Under the pieces are notes generated by a model that worked only from the letters and a program-made list of their open reading frames with translations, had not been told where the DNA came from and did not search any database. A DNA stretch of 64,000 bases from the NCBI GenBank assembly GCA_049889775.1, contig JBMHCT010000039.1, forward strand, positions 1 to 64,000, read 5' to 3'. A program made the position numbers and the translations under genes. Position 1 is the stretch's first letter. Every line of letters begins with the position of its first letter. This DNA is from Jejuia sp049889775. GTDB taxonomy: Bacteria > Bacteroidota > Bacteroidia > Flavobacteriales > Flavobacteriaceae. Of this stretch, positions 45,842-56,208 are shown piece after piece.

Positions 45842-46146
45842 AATTTCAGACTTTATTTTCTGCCGGTAAAACTTTTTTAAAACCTTATTGTTTTTGTTTT
45901 TTATCGATTAAAAATGGTTTTTGACGTCATTTTCAAGCACTTTATCGATAAAAATATCAATTTTTTCTAGGAATTTTAGTCTTATATGTATAATATTGTC
46001 TTACAAATAGTTGTAAATTGAAAGATTTTATTTCAATTTATAATAAAAATGTACGCTCCCTCAAAGCGTTTTTCGTCCATTGTAATTAGAATGTAATTGT
46101 TGTTTGGTACCAAAATTTGGTTCTAAAGCAAATAACAATTAATCTA
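45842..46146 (+). promoter_or_regulatory. Non-coding leader of the first large adhesin gene
   Basis: A 305-base gap without a convincing ORF. It holds two elements that recur before the two downstream paralogs: a T-rich box TTGTTTTTGTTTTTTATCGA (within 45885-45915) and a box with CTCCCTCA (46053-46073). The second box sits in a small inverted repeat ACGCT...AGCGT. No TAnnTTTG promoter was found. The conserved elements may be regulatory binding sites or parts of a long 5' leader. There is no clear terminator for radA. Confidence 0.45.
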
Positions 46147-49100
46147 ATGAAGCATATAGCGCCACAAAGGCAATTAATAGTTTTTCTATCTTTAATATTC
46201 TCTTTTAATTTAGGAGCCCAAACAGTTATTGATTCTGAAGATTTTGAGTCTGGTAGTTTTTCCGGTACAATTTGGAATGATGCAGGGTCAAATTGCAGGA
46301 TAAAGGATGATTATAAGCTTTCGGGCGAATATTGTGTCTTGCTAAAAGATGATGATGATAGCTCAAATACGTATACAGATAATATTGATTTATCCTCATA
46401 CATTTCAGTAACTATTCAATTTGATTTTCAAACGAAAAATTACGACTCTGGTGAAGAATTCTTTATTGAATTTTCTGATGATGGCGGTTCAAATTGGTAT
46501 GCAACAAAGGTACTAGCTTATGAGAATGGAACAGACTTTAATAATAGTACAACATATAATGATGTGACGGTTACGGCAAGTAATTCAGCATATACATTTA
46601 CTTCCAGTTCGAGATTTAGGTTTAGATCTGATGCCAATGATAGTAATGAAAGAATATTTATTGACGACATTGTAATAACAGGATTTGGTGGTTCTAATAA
46701 TGACGACGACGATGATGACGATGAGGATGATGATGACGATGACGACGATGACGATGACGATGACGATGATGATGACGATGAGGATGATGATGTCGATGAG
46801 GATGATGATAATGATACTGGTAATGGAGATTCAGGAATTTCGGGAGGTTCTTCGAATTCTGGGAATTCTTCTTTGACTTGCGTTACAATTGACACAGAAG
46901 ATTTTGATTCAGGGTCTTTTCCATTCGCAGTTTGGCAAGATGGAGGAGATAATTGTCTATTAACATATTGGTATGCAATTTCTGGAGATTATAGCCCTTA
47001 TCTGAGGAATGGTACAAGTACCTCTGTTATGTATACAAGTAATCTAGATCTGACAAGTTACGATTCCGTCACTATTGAATTTGATTATTTATCGTGGTCT
47101 TTGGACGCCGGTGAGGATTTCTTTATTGAGTTTTCAGAAGATGGTGGAGCCAGTTGGCATTCTACTCCAATTGCACAGTATATCTGTGATTTTGATTTTG
47201 TTAATGATATCACGTATTCCGATGTTGTCGTAACAGCAGAAAGTAGTACATATAACTTTACAAGTAATTCACGATTCAGGTTTAGAGTGAATTGTAATTC
47301 AGACTGGGAAGATGTCACCTTTGATGATATTGAAATTGTTGGTTGTAGTTCTGGTAGCGGAGGTGGTTCTGGAATAGATCAATGTGATGCTGTGGCTTCA
47401 GGAAATACAGATACTGATGGAGATGGTATTAGTGATATTTGTGATGTAGACGATGATAACGATGGTTTATTGGATTGCACAGAAAAAGGTATTACTTACG
47501 GTACAATTTCAGAAGTCTTTAATTTAAGTGGTACCGCAACAGAAACATCGAGTACAGAGTTTCAGCTTACTGCAGCGGTTAATGATCAAGCAGGCGCAGC
47601 TACAATAACCGATAGAATAAATTTTGAGAATAGCTTTTCTTTTTCGTTTGAAGCTTATTTAGGAAATAACGATAGTGGAGCAGATGGTATTGCTATTATT
47701 TTTCATGATGATCCTGCAGGTTCAAGTGCAGTTGGTGCTGCTGGTGATGGTATTGGGGCGAGAGGTATTCAAAACGGAATAGTTTTAGAATTAGACACCT
47801 ATTATAACCCTGATGATGGACGTGAAGACATTACAAACGACCATGGTATGATTTGGGATTCCGAAAATCAATCAGGATCTGGATTGCTTACTACTGCGGT
47901 GGATTTAGGTAATATTGAAGATGGTAATTGGCATACCGTTACCATAAATTGGGATGCATCAACAGAAACTATAAATTATTATTTGGATACCACTTTGGCA
48001 GGTACATATACAGACGATCTGGTGGATAACTTTTTTGGTGGTAATAATCTGGTTTACTTTGGTTTTTCGGCTTCAACGGGAGGTCTAAATAATAATCAAA
48101 GTGTGCGCTTTAATAGCGTTTGCGATATTCCGTTATTTGTAGATACCGATAGTGATGGTATACCCAATGAATTGGATATTGATAGTGATAATGATGGTAT
48201 TCCAGATAATATAGAAGGGCAGTCAACTTTAGGATATATCCTTCCAAGTGGTACAGTCAATACCTCAGGAACGTATAATGGTCTTTGGGATAATTACGGC
48301 ACAGGTATAACACCCCAGGATACAGATTCTGATGGAGATCCTGATTACATAGATTTAAATAGTGATAATGATATTTATGATGATGATGAAGAAAACGGAA
48401 TGGCAAATTCCAATTCTGCAGCAGATAATGATAATGATGGTTTAGCAAATCCTTATGAGACCAATGGTGTAAATGATAGCACGTGGGATGTCAATGAAGA
48501 TATTGAAGATCCTACAGATTTATCTATTCTACCAGATTCTGATAGTGATTTAAATTCAGGCGGAGACTTAGATTATCGTGATGTTTACGCAGTAAGTTAT
48601 CCATCTTCTGCTTCAATAGATTTTGATGGAGTTGATGATTATCTTGAAGGAGATAGTGTACTAGATGGCATGGGAGAGTTAACCATAATGGCTTGGATTA
48701 AAATAGACACAGAAAACTCAGGAGTTTCTAGAATTACCATTGCGGGAGAAGATACAGCATGTAGATTGTACGTTGAGCCTGATAATGAGGTGCTATTCGG
48801 GATAAGAACTTCAGCAAGTATTTCTAATACCGTTAGTGGTGGTACTATCAATTATGAGGAATGGCATCATGTAACCGGTGTGTTTTCATCAACTACTGGT
48901 GAACAAAAAATTTATATTGATGGTCATCTCATTGAAACGCAAACCAACGGAAATCAAATAGGGACTACAATTGCACCAACATCCGATTGGAATGGAGATT
49001 TCGAAATTGGCAGACTATCCAGTACTGTTTCCGACAAAGAATATTTTGACGGTGAAATAGATGAAGTTAGGGTATTTAATGTGGCATTAACAGATTCTCA

Positions 49101-51213
49101 AATACAGGCCATGGTGTACCAAGAAATTGAGAAAAGTTCAAATAAGGTCATCGGTGTGATAGTGCCAAAAGACATAATAGATACAGATAGTAAATCTGCA
49201 GTAGCTTGGAATAGTTTGAAGGCCTATTATCCTATGACGGATATAACGCTTAACAAGGTGTCTGATAATTCAGATAACAGCAATGAGTTAACCATGCATA
49301 ATATATCTACAGTTCAAACACAAACGGCACCCATGCCCTACAAAACATCTAGTGATGGTAGTTGGAATTCTGAAAGCACCTGGGAATATGGCAGTGTTTG
49401 GGATATTGAAACTGTTTCGAGTACTAGAGATTGGTGTATTATAAAGGTAGAAGACGATATTAGTATCAATAGTTCCTTTTCGTCATATGGTTTAATAATT
49501 GATGATGGAAAAACGGTAACAGTTAATGGAAGTAATTTGGTGAAAAACACAGGGTATTTCGAGTTAAACGGTACTCTAGATTTAATGGAGGATTCACAAT
49601 TAATTCAAACAAGTACGAGTGATCTTGTAACTTCCGCAAACGGAAAAGCATTACGTCGTCAAGAAGGTACGGCAAGTGCGTTTTGGTACAACTACTGGGC
49701 ATCACCAGTAGGCGCTCAAGGCGCAACTACTTTAACAGATAATAATGCAGCTACCAATAATGAGAACAATTCAGCTTTCAGTTTGGGAATGTTAAAAGAT
49801 AATACTGGGTTCGATATGCAGTTTACTTCAGGTTATACTGCAAATGGTAATATTAGTACTTTTTGGTTGTACACCTTTGTTAACGGAGTAACCTATTGGG
49901 ATTGGAAGAAAGTTTCCTCTTCATCAAATCTTAGCCCAGGTGTTGGTTATACCCAAAAAGGAACAGGAACGTATGCTTCCGAGCAGCAGTATATTTTTCA
50001 GGGTAAGCCAAATAATGGTACTATTTTAATAAGTGCGACTGATAAAGGAGGGCCAGGGTCGGTTGCAGACGTATCAAGAACTTCGCACCTAATAGGAAAT
50101 CCCTATCCGTCAGCCTTGGATATTCACAAGTTTATTGATGATAACGCCGGTGTTATAGATGGAACATTACAATTGTGGCAACAATGGGCTGGAACTTCAC
50201 ATAATTTGAATGAATACCAAGCAGGATATGCTCAAGTAAATAAATTGGGGTCTACAAGGGCATACCAATTTGTTGGAATTAGCGGAGAAAACAATGGCTC
50301 TCAAGATGGTACATTAGTGCCTTCACGATACTTGCCAATAGGGCAGGGGTTTTTTACTGAAATTGTTGCAGACGGGAATATTGAGTTCAATAATAGTCAG
50401 CGTGTATTTATACTAGAAGAAGATGCAGATGGAAGTTACAATAACGGTTCTACTTTTATGAAAAGTGGAAGTAAAAAATCAAATAAGTCTACATCTTCAG
50501 AGTCTAAAACTACATCAAATGATTTCAAGAAAATAAAATTAGAATTTGTATCAATAGAAGGACCTTCAACTAAACGAGAACTGTTATTAGGGTTTAGTGA
50601 TTTTACTACAGATGGGTTTGATTATGGTTATGATTCCAAATGTACAGATGTAAATAATAACGATTTGAATTTGAGTCTAGATGGTCAAAACATGAATATG
50701 CAAGCCTATAGCGATATTACAAGTTCTAAAGTTATTCCTTTAAATTTTAAATCTTCGGGTGATAACACTTTTGAGATTAAAATATCAGAGTTAGAAAATA
50801 TAAGTGAAGATCAAGAGATTTATTTAAGAGATAATCTCACCGGTGAATATTTTGATTTATCTACAAACAAAGCTTACCGATTTTCTTCAGATCAAGGGAA
50901 ATTTAATAACCGCCTAGAGATTGTATTTCAATCTGAATCTGCAACATTAAGTAATGAAGAAGTCGCTATTGAAGAAAACTACATTTACCACAACAGACGA
51001 GAAAATATTCTATACGCAAAAAAAATGAATGGAGAGGTAACCAAATTTACCCTCTACAATATAAAAGGGCAATCAGTAATGGAATTGTCAAAAGTGGATG
51101 CCTCACAGCTCCAAAGCGGCCTTCAATTACCAAGTGTAGCCACTGGCACCTATATTGCCTGTTTTAGAACTGATACTAATAGTGTTGTAACCAAAAAAAT
51201 AATTGTAAATTAA
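46147..51213 (+). CDS. Giant secreted T9SS protein: duplicated jelly-roll, poly-Asp, L-type lectin, TSP3, LamG
   Basis: 1688 residues. The signal peptide is 1-25. Two related roughly 150-residue domains follow (about 28-185 and 240-400, sharing EDF-SGSF, SGEEFFIEFSDDGGSNWY-like and FTS-SRFRFR segments), separated by an almost pure Asp tract (186-223). Thrombospondin type 3 repeats (from about 420, DTDGDGISDICDVDDDNDG), an L-type-lectin-like domain (about 450-660, with NDSGADGIAIIFHDDPAG) and more TSP3 repeats lead to a LamG-like module (about 823-995, opening IDFDGVDDYLEG). A long C-terminal region includes LIGNPYPSALD, and a T9SS sorting tail (about 1612-1688) ends TKKIIVN. ATG 46147 starts the signal peptide; TTG 46117 was rejected. 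Probably a calcium-dependent surface adhesin. Confidence 0.88.
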   Translation: MKHIAPQRQLIVFLSLIFSFNLGAQTVIDSEDFESGSFSGTIWNDAGSNCRIKDDYKLSGEYCVLLKDDDDSSNTYTDNIDLSSYISVTIQFDFQTKNYDSGEEFFIEFSDDGGSNWYATKVLAYENGTDFNNSTTYNDVTVTASNSAYTFTSSSRFRFRSDANDSNERIFIDDIVITGFGGSNNDDDDDDDEDDDDDDDDDDDDDDDDDDEDDDVDEDDDNDTGNGDSGISGGSSNSGNSSLTCVTIDTEDFDSGSFPFAVWQDGGDNCLLTYWYAISGDYSPYLRNGTSTSVMYTSNLDLTSYDSVTIEFDYLSWSLDAGEDFFIEFSEDGGASWHSTPIAQYICDFDFVNDITYSDVVVTAESSTYNFTSNSRFRFRVNCNSDWEDVTFDDIEIVGCSSGSGGGSGIDQCDAVASGNTDTDGDGISDICDVDDDNDGLLDCTEKGITYGTISEVFNLSGTATETSSTEFQLTAAVNDQAGAATITDRINFENSFSFSFEAYLGNNDSGADGIAIIFHDDPAGSSAVGAAGDGIGARGIQNGIVLELDTYYNPDDGREDITNDHGMIWDSENQSGSGLLTTAVDLGNIEDGNWHTVTINWDASTETINYYLDTTLAGTYTDDLVDNFFGGNNLVYFGFSASTGGLNNNQSVRFNSVCDIPLFVDTDSDGIPNELDIDSDNDGIPDNIEGQSTLGYILPSGTVNTSGTYNGLWDNYGTGITPQDTDSDGDPDYIDLNSDNDIYDDDEENGMANSNSAADNDNDGLANPYETNGVNDSTWDVNEDIEDPTDLSILPDSDSDLNSGGDLDYRDVYAVSYPSSASIDFDGVDDYLEGDSVLDGMGELTIMAWIKIDTENSGVSRITIAGEDTACRLYVEPDNEVLFGIRTSASISNTVSGGTINYEEWHHVTGVFSSTTGEQKIYIDGHLIETQTNGNQIGTTIAPTSDWNGDFEIGRLSSTVSDKEYFDGEIDEVRVFNVALTDSQIQAMVYQEIEKSSNKVIGVIVPKDIIDTDSKSAVAWNSLKAYYPMTDITLNKVSDNSDNSNELTMHNISTVQTQTAPMPYKTSSDGSWNSESTWEYGSVWDIETVSSTRDWCIIKVEDDISINSSFSSYGLIIDDGKTVTVNGSNLVKNTGYFELNGTLDLMEDSQLIQTSTSDLVTSANGKALRRQEGTASAFWYNYWASPVGAQGATTLTDNNAATNNENNSAFSLGMLKDNTGFDMQFTSGYTANGNISTFWLYTFVNGVTYWDWKKVSSSSNLSPGVGYTQKGTGTYASEQQYIFQGKPNNGTILISATDKGGPGSVADVSRTSHLIGNPYPSALDIHKFIDDNAGVIDGTLQLWQQWAGTSHNLNEYQAGYAQVNKLGSTRAYQFVGISGENNGSQDGTLVPSRYLPIGQGFFTEIVADGNIEFNNSQRVFILEEDADGSYNNGSTFMKSGSKKSNKSTSSESKTTSNDFKKIKLEFVSIEGPSTKRELLLGFSDFTTDGFDYGYDSKCTDVNNNDLNLSLDGQNMNMQAYSDITSSKVIPLNFKSSGDNTFEIKISELENISEDQEIYLRDNLTGEYFDLSTNKAYRFSSDQGKFNNRLEIVFQSESATLSNEEVAIEENYIYHNRRENILYAKKMNGEVTKFTLYNIKGQSVMELSKVDASQLQSGLQLPSVATGTYIACFRTDTNSVVTKKIIVN
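46702..46815 (+). repeat. GAY-codon tract encoding an Asp/Glu linker
   Basis: 38 consecutive codons, nearly all GAC or GAT with a few GAA/GAG, one Val and one Asn. It links the two jelly-roll-like domains of the first adhesin. The trinucleotide tract could change length by slippage without frameshift when whole codons are gained or lost. Confidence 0.9.
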
Positions 51214-51240
51214 GTTTATAATTTTTTAGCCTCAAGACGA

Positions 51241-51274
51241 AAAAAAAGCCAAACAATAGTGTTTGGCTTTTTTA
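51241..51274 (+). terminator. Rho-independent terminator after the first adhesin gene
   Basis: GCCAAACA (51248-51255) and TGTTTGGC (51260-51267) form a perfect stem with a 4-base loop, extended by A-run/T-run pairing and followed by T-rich sequence. Confidence 0.9.
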
Positions 51275-51528
51275 TGAATTTAAATATTTTTTATTTGAAT
51301 AATCGCATCAAATTGCATTTTACCGAATTTTTTGTTGTTTTTGTCGATAAAAAAGATTAGATTTGTCACAAATTAGTCCTCTTTTGGGTGTGCATCACAC
51401 CTGTTTTTGCGAAATAATCTTCCCTCAGTTTTATTTCTTAACAATGTTTATTGAAGAATTAGTAAGTGAGTTTTTCCTTTCTATGACCTTAAGTTACTTA
51501 TATGTGATTTAGATAAAACTATTTGTTT
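51275..51528 (+). promoter_or_regulatory. Non-coding leader of the second adhesin gene
   Basis: Within the 315-base gap, after the terminator, lie TTTTTTGTTGTTTTTGTCGA continuing into A-rich sequence (51328-51366) and CTTCCCTCAGTTTTATTTC (around 51416-51437). Both are strongly similar to the leader of the third paralog. No ORF or TAnnTTTG box was found. Confidence 0.5.
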
Positions 51529-54500
51529 ATGAAAAAGGCGTTATGGCTATTTGCTTTTATGTTATGCTTAACAGGCTTTAGTAATATGTTATATGCACAA
51601 GATACTGATGGAGATGGGTATGCGGATTCTGTTGATTTGGATGATGATAATGATGGTATTTTGGACTTTGATGAATGTAGAGTTCCAGAGGTTCCTATTG
51701 TTGCTCCTGATGGAATACAAGATGGTAATTTTGGAGTAGGGTATTGGGATGTTGAGTATTTTGAAGGTTTTTTTGGCATTGCAGGTTCTACGTATGGATC
51801 TAGCTCAAATAATAGCAATGGTTCTGGTGGAGTAGGAACACCCATATTCCATGGTGAAGCCTATCTAGGTTTTAATTCACTTTCTTTATCAGATTCTAGA
51901 TCATTTTCAAATACAGAATCGTCGTCTAGTGCTGCGGTAGTACCTGCAAACTATGCAGGTTCTAATTGGGAACCTGGAAGTGTAGGTAATTCCAATCCTT
52001 ATTACCAAACGATTTTTAAAAGAATAGCTGATATTGATGGTACGCTTACTTTTGGTGGTGCAGGATTTGCAGGAGATGATGTTACAGAAGTATTTATAAA
52101 TGGCACTAGAATTGTATTTATGGCCAATTGTTGTGGTGCAACCTCTACTACTCTAACGGTTCAAAATATATCAGTAAATAAAAATGACACGATAGAAATT
52201 AGATATACTAATTTAGGGTGGATAGGTAGTTATAGTTTTAATTTTGACTTAATACCAACCTGTAATTCAGATGTTGATAATGATGGTTTGGATAATGCAG
52301 TGGATTTAGATTCAGACAACGATGGATGTCCTGATGCTTTAGAAGGAGATGCTTCAAATGCACAAATTGCATATTCAGATTTGGAAACAGATTACAGTAT
52401 TTCTGGAAGTGTTGACTCTGATGGTGTACCAGATACCGCAAGTGGCGGTCAAGGTTCTGGTACAAGTTACGATTCTATATTACAGGCAACAGAGTGTGAT
52501 CCCTGTGACGTTAACAACGAAAATTATGCTGATGTTGATGGTGATGCGGTTAGTGATTTTTGTGATTTAGATGATGATAATGATGGTATTTTAGACAGTA
52601 TGGAGCTAGATTGTCCAGAAACGTATGTCGATTTATCACAAACATTCAGTGATAATATTTCAAATCCTGGAACAATAAGTAATTTATATCCACAAGGAAC
52701 CGCTGCTGTAGATTTTACTTTTGAACTTTTAGGTTCTGCAACATGGGGCTCAGGAGTTTCTTCAGGAACAAAAGCTGGTATCAATGGTGCTTATATTAAT
52801 ACTCAGGTTAAAAATTCCAACTTTTCAAATGGAGATGTAGCACTTTATACCTTTAGTTTTTCAGAACCTGTATATAACTTATCTTTCAAAATCGGTGGAT
52901 TTGATAATCAAGATAGAGCAGATTTTCAAGCCAAGAATGGAGATGCAATAATACCATTATCTATTTCTGACATCAATTTAAGTGGGGGAACCATCTTGGG
53001 ACAGACGGTATATGATATTAATGCGTCGGTTGGTAATGCCCCTGCTAATAGTGTTACTGTATCTGTAAATGGAGTTTTAGATTACCTCACTATTAAGATA
53101 GGTAAAGATGATGGTGAGGCTAGTAATGCAACTATACAAATTTATGAGTTGTATTATTGCACTAATAGAAATACAGATTCCGATGGTTTTGCAGATCATT
53201 TAGATATTGATGCGGACGAGGATGGAATACCTGATAATGTGGAGGCGCAACCAACTATCGGATACGTAGCTCCAAGCGGTAACGGTAATAGTATGACCGA
53301 TGCAAACGGCGACGGAGTTGATGATAACTACGGTGCTGGTTTATTGAGTGTTGAAGATACTGACAACGATGGTATTCCAGATTATATAGATAGTGATAGT
53401 GATAATGACGGGTACAATGATATAGAGGAAAATGGAATGGCAAATACAGCAACTGCGTCTGATGTTGATAATGATGGTTTAAATAATGCTTTTGAAACTA
53501 CAGGTGTTAATGACGCTGAATTAGACGTTAACGAAGACATAGAGGATCCCACAGATTTAAGTATTCTGCCCGATGCGGATGGCGATTTGGCCAGCGGCGG
53601 CGATCTGGATTATCGGGATTTATTGGATACGAATCCACCATCCATAGCGACCATAGATTTTGATGGTGTTGATGATTATTTAGAGAGTGATTTAGATATT
53701 TCTGGGTATAACCAAGCAACAATAATGGCTTGGATAAAATTAGATTCTGACTTTGCTAATACATCCCATATAATTGATTTTGACGACTCCTATATTCAAG
53801 TACATGCCTCACGACAAGTTTGGATAAGCCTTAACGGTGCGTTGGTAACGTCTCCAAAGCTAACTAAAAACATTTGGACTCATGTAGCATTTGTTTTTGA
53901 TAATGCAGCGTCATCCGGTAAGTTAAAGGCTTACATAAACGGTGTGGAATTTGCGACCAACGACGATGCTTCTTTGGTCTCTTCTATTTATTCCTCAGCT
54001 ACTAATTTTACAATTGGAAGAAGAGCGCAATACAGCGATAGGTATTTTTATGGTTCAATTGATGAAGTAAGGGTTTTTGATACAGCCTTATCAGAAAATC
54101 AATTACAAAAAATAGTCTACCAAGAAATAAGTGAAAGTTCAGGAGATGTTATAGGAAGCGCAGTGCCAAAGACAATTACAGACGATGAAGCAAACACAAC
54201 AGTAGCATGGGGTGACTTGCAAGCATATTACCCAATGACAGCTATTGTTAATAACTATACTACAGACTATTCAGATAATAATCATAACGCCAATCTTTAT
54301 AATATATCTTCCATAATGCCGCAAACTGCCCCAATGCCTTACACTACTGCCAATAGTGGTAGTTGGAACTCTTCAAGCACATGGTCTCACGGTGACGTTT
54401 GGGATATAACAAGTGCTAGTAGCGAAAATGGAATAGTAAAAATTTCAGATAATGTTACCGCTGTTGAGGATGTAATAAATTTAGGTTTAATAATAGATTC

Positions 54501-56208
54501 TGGTAACTCGTTAACAATTCAAGGAGACTACGAAGTTAAAAACAACTGGTATTTAGAATTAAATGGTACCTTAGATTTGGAAGGCGATGCCCAATTGGTA
54601 CAAACCATAAATAGTGATTTGGTGACCTCTGTGGATGGAAAAATAAAGAGAAGACAAGAAGGTGTTGCAAGTGCCTTTTGGTACAATTATTGGTCTTCTC
54701 CCGTCGGTGTACTGGGATCTACTAGTTTAAGCGATAATAATTCCTCATCAAATAATAACAATAATTCCGCATTTAGTTTAAATATGTTAAAGGATAATGC
54801 TGGTTTTGATATGCAATTTACCTCTGGTTATACAGGTAATGGCAGTATAAGTACTTATTGGTTGTATACTTTTATAAATGGTAGATCCTATGGAGATTGG
54901 GCAAGAATTTCTACAGGGGCAAGTATTGCACCAGGAGTTGGATATACGCAAAAGGGTACAGGTGTATCCTCTTCAGATCAACAGTATATTTTTGAAGGTA
55001 AGCCAAATAACGGTACTATTTTGGTAGATGTTGAAGATGTTGGCGGACCAGGATCTGAAGCTAATGTTTCAAGAACTAGTTATTTATTAGGTAATCCGTA
55101 CCCATCTGCACTAGATATTGCCCAATTTATCGATGACAATGATGGGATAATTAATGGAACTTTGCAGTTATGGCAACAATGGAGTGGAACTTCTCATTAC
55201 TTAAGAGAATATGAAGCGGGTTATGCTCAAGTTAATAAACTGGATGCAGTTCGTGCGTATCAATTTGTTGGTAGATCTGGATCTCATAACGGTTCTCAAG
55301 ATGGTACAAAAGTACCTACAAAGTACTTGCCTGTAGGTCAAGGTTTTTTTACCGAAATTATTGGCGATGGCAATGTGGAGTTCAATAATGGTCAGCGTGT
55401 TTTTATAAAGGAATCAGACGCTGATGGTTCTTTTGATAGCGGTTCTGTTTTTATGAAACGTAATGGAAAAAAATCGAAACAAACCTCGGCAAAAACCAGT
55501 AAAGATTCAAATTCTGATTTTAAAAAAATAAGATTAGAATTCACTACGATTGAGGGACCAGATTCAAGACGAGAACTAGTATTGGGCTTTAGTGAGTCAA
55601 CAACCGATGGCTTTGATTATGGATATGATTCTGAATGTACTGAAATAAATAATAATGATTTGAACTTGACTTTAGAGGGTAAAAACATGAATATACAGGC
55701 CTATGGCGATATCAGTAATGATAAGGTAATACCTTTAAACTTTAAATCATCTGGCGATAATACATTTGAAATTAAAATAACAGATATAACAAATATAGAG
55801 GAGGGTCAAGAAATCTACTTACGAGATAACTTAACGGGAGAGTATTTTGATTTAACCACTAACCAACCTTACAGGTTTACTTCAGACCAAGGCAAGTTCA
55901 ACAACCGTTTAGAGCTTGTATTCCAATCAGAAGCGGCTACCTTAAGCAATGAAGAGATAGTTGCAGAAGAAAATTACATTTACCACAACAGACGAGAAAA
56001 TATATTGTACGCTAAAAAAATGAACGGCGAAGTAACCAAATTTACGCTCTACAATATAAAAGGACAATCGGTTATGGAATTATCAAAAGTAGAATCCTCA
56101 CAACTTCAAAGCGGACTGCAATTACCAAGTGTAGCAACCGGTACTTATATTGCCTGTTTTAGAGTGGATAATAAAAATGTTTTATCCAAGAAAATAGTAA
56201 TTAACTAA
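51529..56208 (+). CDS. Giant secreted T9SS protein with TSP3 repeats and LamG module (paralog 2)
   Basis: 1559 residues. The signal peptide is 1-24, ending MLYAQ. TSP3 repeats begin at once (DTDGDGYADSVDLDDDNDGI). A first unique beta-rich domain runs about 50-245 (with EVFINGTRIVFMANCC). TSP3 blocks near 250-270 and 340-360 flank a second unique domain (about 365-540, with FTFELLGSATWGSGVSSG), followed by further TSP3 repeats (about 546-690) and a LamG-like module (about 708-865, IDFDGVDDYLESD). The constant C-terminal region (from about 940) is closely similar to paralog 1, including LLGNPYPSALDIAQF and the T9SS tail (about 1483-1559). ATG 51529 used; TTG 6 bases earlier rejected. Confidence 0.88.
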   Translation: MKKALWLFAFMLCLTGFSNMLYAQDTDGDGYADSVDLDDDNDGILDFDECRVPEVPIVAPDGIQDGNFGVGYWDVEYFEGFFGIAGSTYGSSSNNSNGSGGVGTPIFHGEAYLGFNSLSLSDSRSFSNTESSSSAAVVPANYAGSNWEPGSVGNSNPYYQTIFKRIADIDGTLTFGGAGFAGDDVTEVFINGTRIVFMANCCGATSTTLTVQNISVNKNDTIEIRYTNLGWIGSYSFNFDLIPTCNSDVDNDGLDNAVDLDSDNDGCPDALEGDASNAQIAYSDLETDYSISGSVDSDGVPDTASGGQGSGTSYDSILQATECDPCDVNNENYADVDGDAVSDFCDLDDDNDGILDSMELDCPETYVDLSQTFSDNISNPGTISNLYPQGTAAVDFTFELLGSATWGSGVSSGTKAGINGAYINTQVKNSNFSNGDVALYTFSFSEPVYNLSFKIGGFDNQDRADFQAKNGDAIIPLSISDINLSGGTILGQTVYDINASVGNAPANSVTVSVNGVLDYLTIKIGKDDGEASNATIQIYELYYCTNRNTDSDGFADHLDIDADEDGIPDNVEAQPTIGYVAPSGNGNSMTDANGDGVDDNYGAGLLSVEDTDNDGIPDYIDSDSDNDGYNDIEENGMANTATASDVDNDGLNNAFETTGVNDAELDVNEDIEDPTDLSILPDADGDLASGGDLDYRDLLDTNPPSIATIDFDGVDDYLESDLDISGYNQATIMAWIKLDSDFANTSHIIDFDDSYIQVHASRQVWISLNGALVTSPKLTKNIWTHVAFVFDNAASSGKLKAYINGVEFATNDDASLVSSIYSSATNFTIGRRAQYSDRYFYGSIDEVRVFDTALSENQLQKIVYQEISESSGDVIGSAVPKTITDDEANTTVAWGDLQAYYPMTAIVNNYTTDYSDNNHNANLYNISSIMPQTAPMPYTTANSGSWNSSSTWSHGDVWDITSASSENGIVKISDNVTAVEDVINLGLIIDSGNSLTIQGDYEVKNNWYLELNGTLDLEGDAQLVQTINSDLVTSVDGKIKRRQEGVASAFWYNYWSSPVGVLGSTSLSDNNSSSNNNNNSAFSLNMLKDNAGFDMQFTSGYTGNGSISTYWLYTFINGRSYGDWARISTGASIAPGVGYTQKGTGVSSSDQQYIFEGKPNNGTILVDVEDVGGPGSEANVSRTSYLLGNPYPSALDIAQFIDDNDGIINGTLQLWQQWSGTSHYLREYEAGYAQVNKLDAVRAYQFVGRSGSHNGSQDGTKVPTKYLPVGQGFFTEIIGDGNVEFNNGQRVFIKESDADGSFDSGSVFMKRNGKKSKQTSAKTSKDSNSDFKKIRLEFTTIEGPDSRRELVLGFSESTTDGFDYGYDSECTEINNNDLNLTLEGKNMNIQAYGDISNDKVIPLNFKSSGDNTFEIKITDITNIEEGQEIYLRDNLTGEYFDLTTNQPYRFTSDQGKFNNRLELVFQSEAATLSNEEIVAEENYIYHNRRENILYAKKMNGEVTKFTLYNIKGQSVMELSKVESSQLQSGLQLPSVATGTYIACFRVDNKNVLSKKIVIN

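Noticed and set aside
46685..46876. Plus-strand Met/Thr-rich frame over the same tract
   Set aside because: A shifted reading of the GAT/GAC repeat (ATG/ACG codons), not a gene.
46518..46895. Minus-strand poly-Ser protein opposite the Asp tract
   Set aside because: Simply the reverse complement of GAY codons; no independent evidence.
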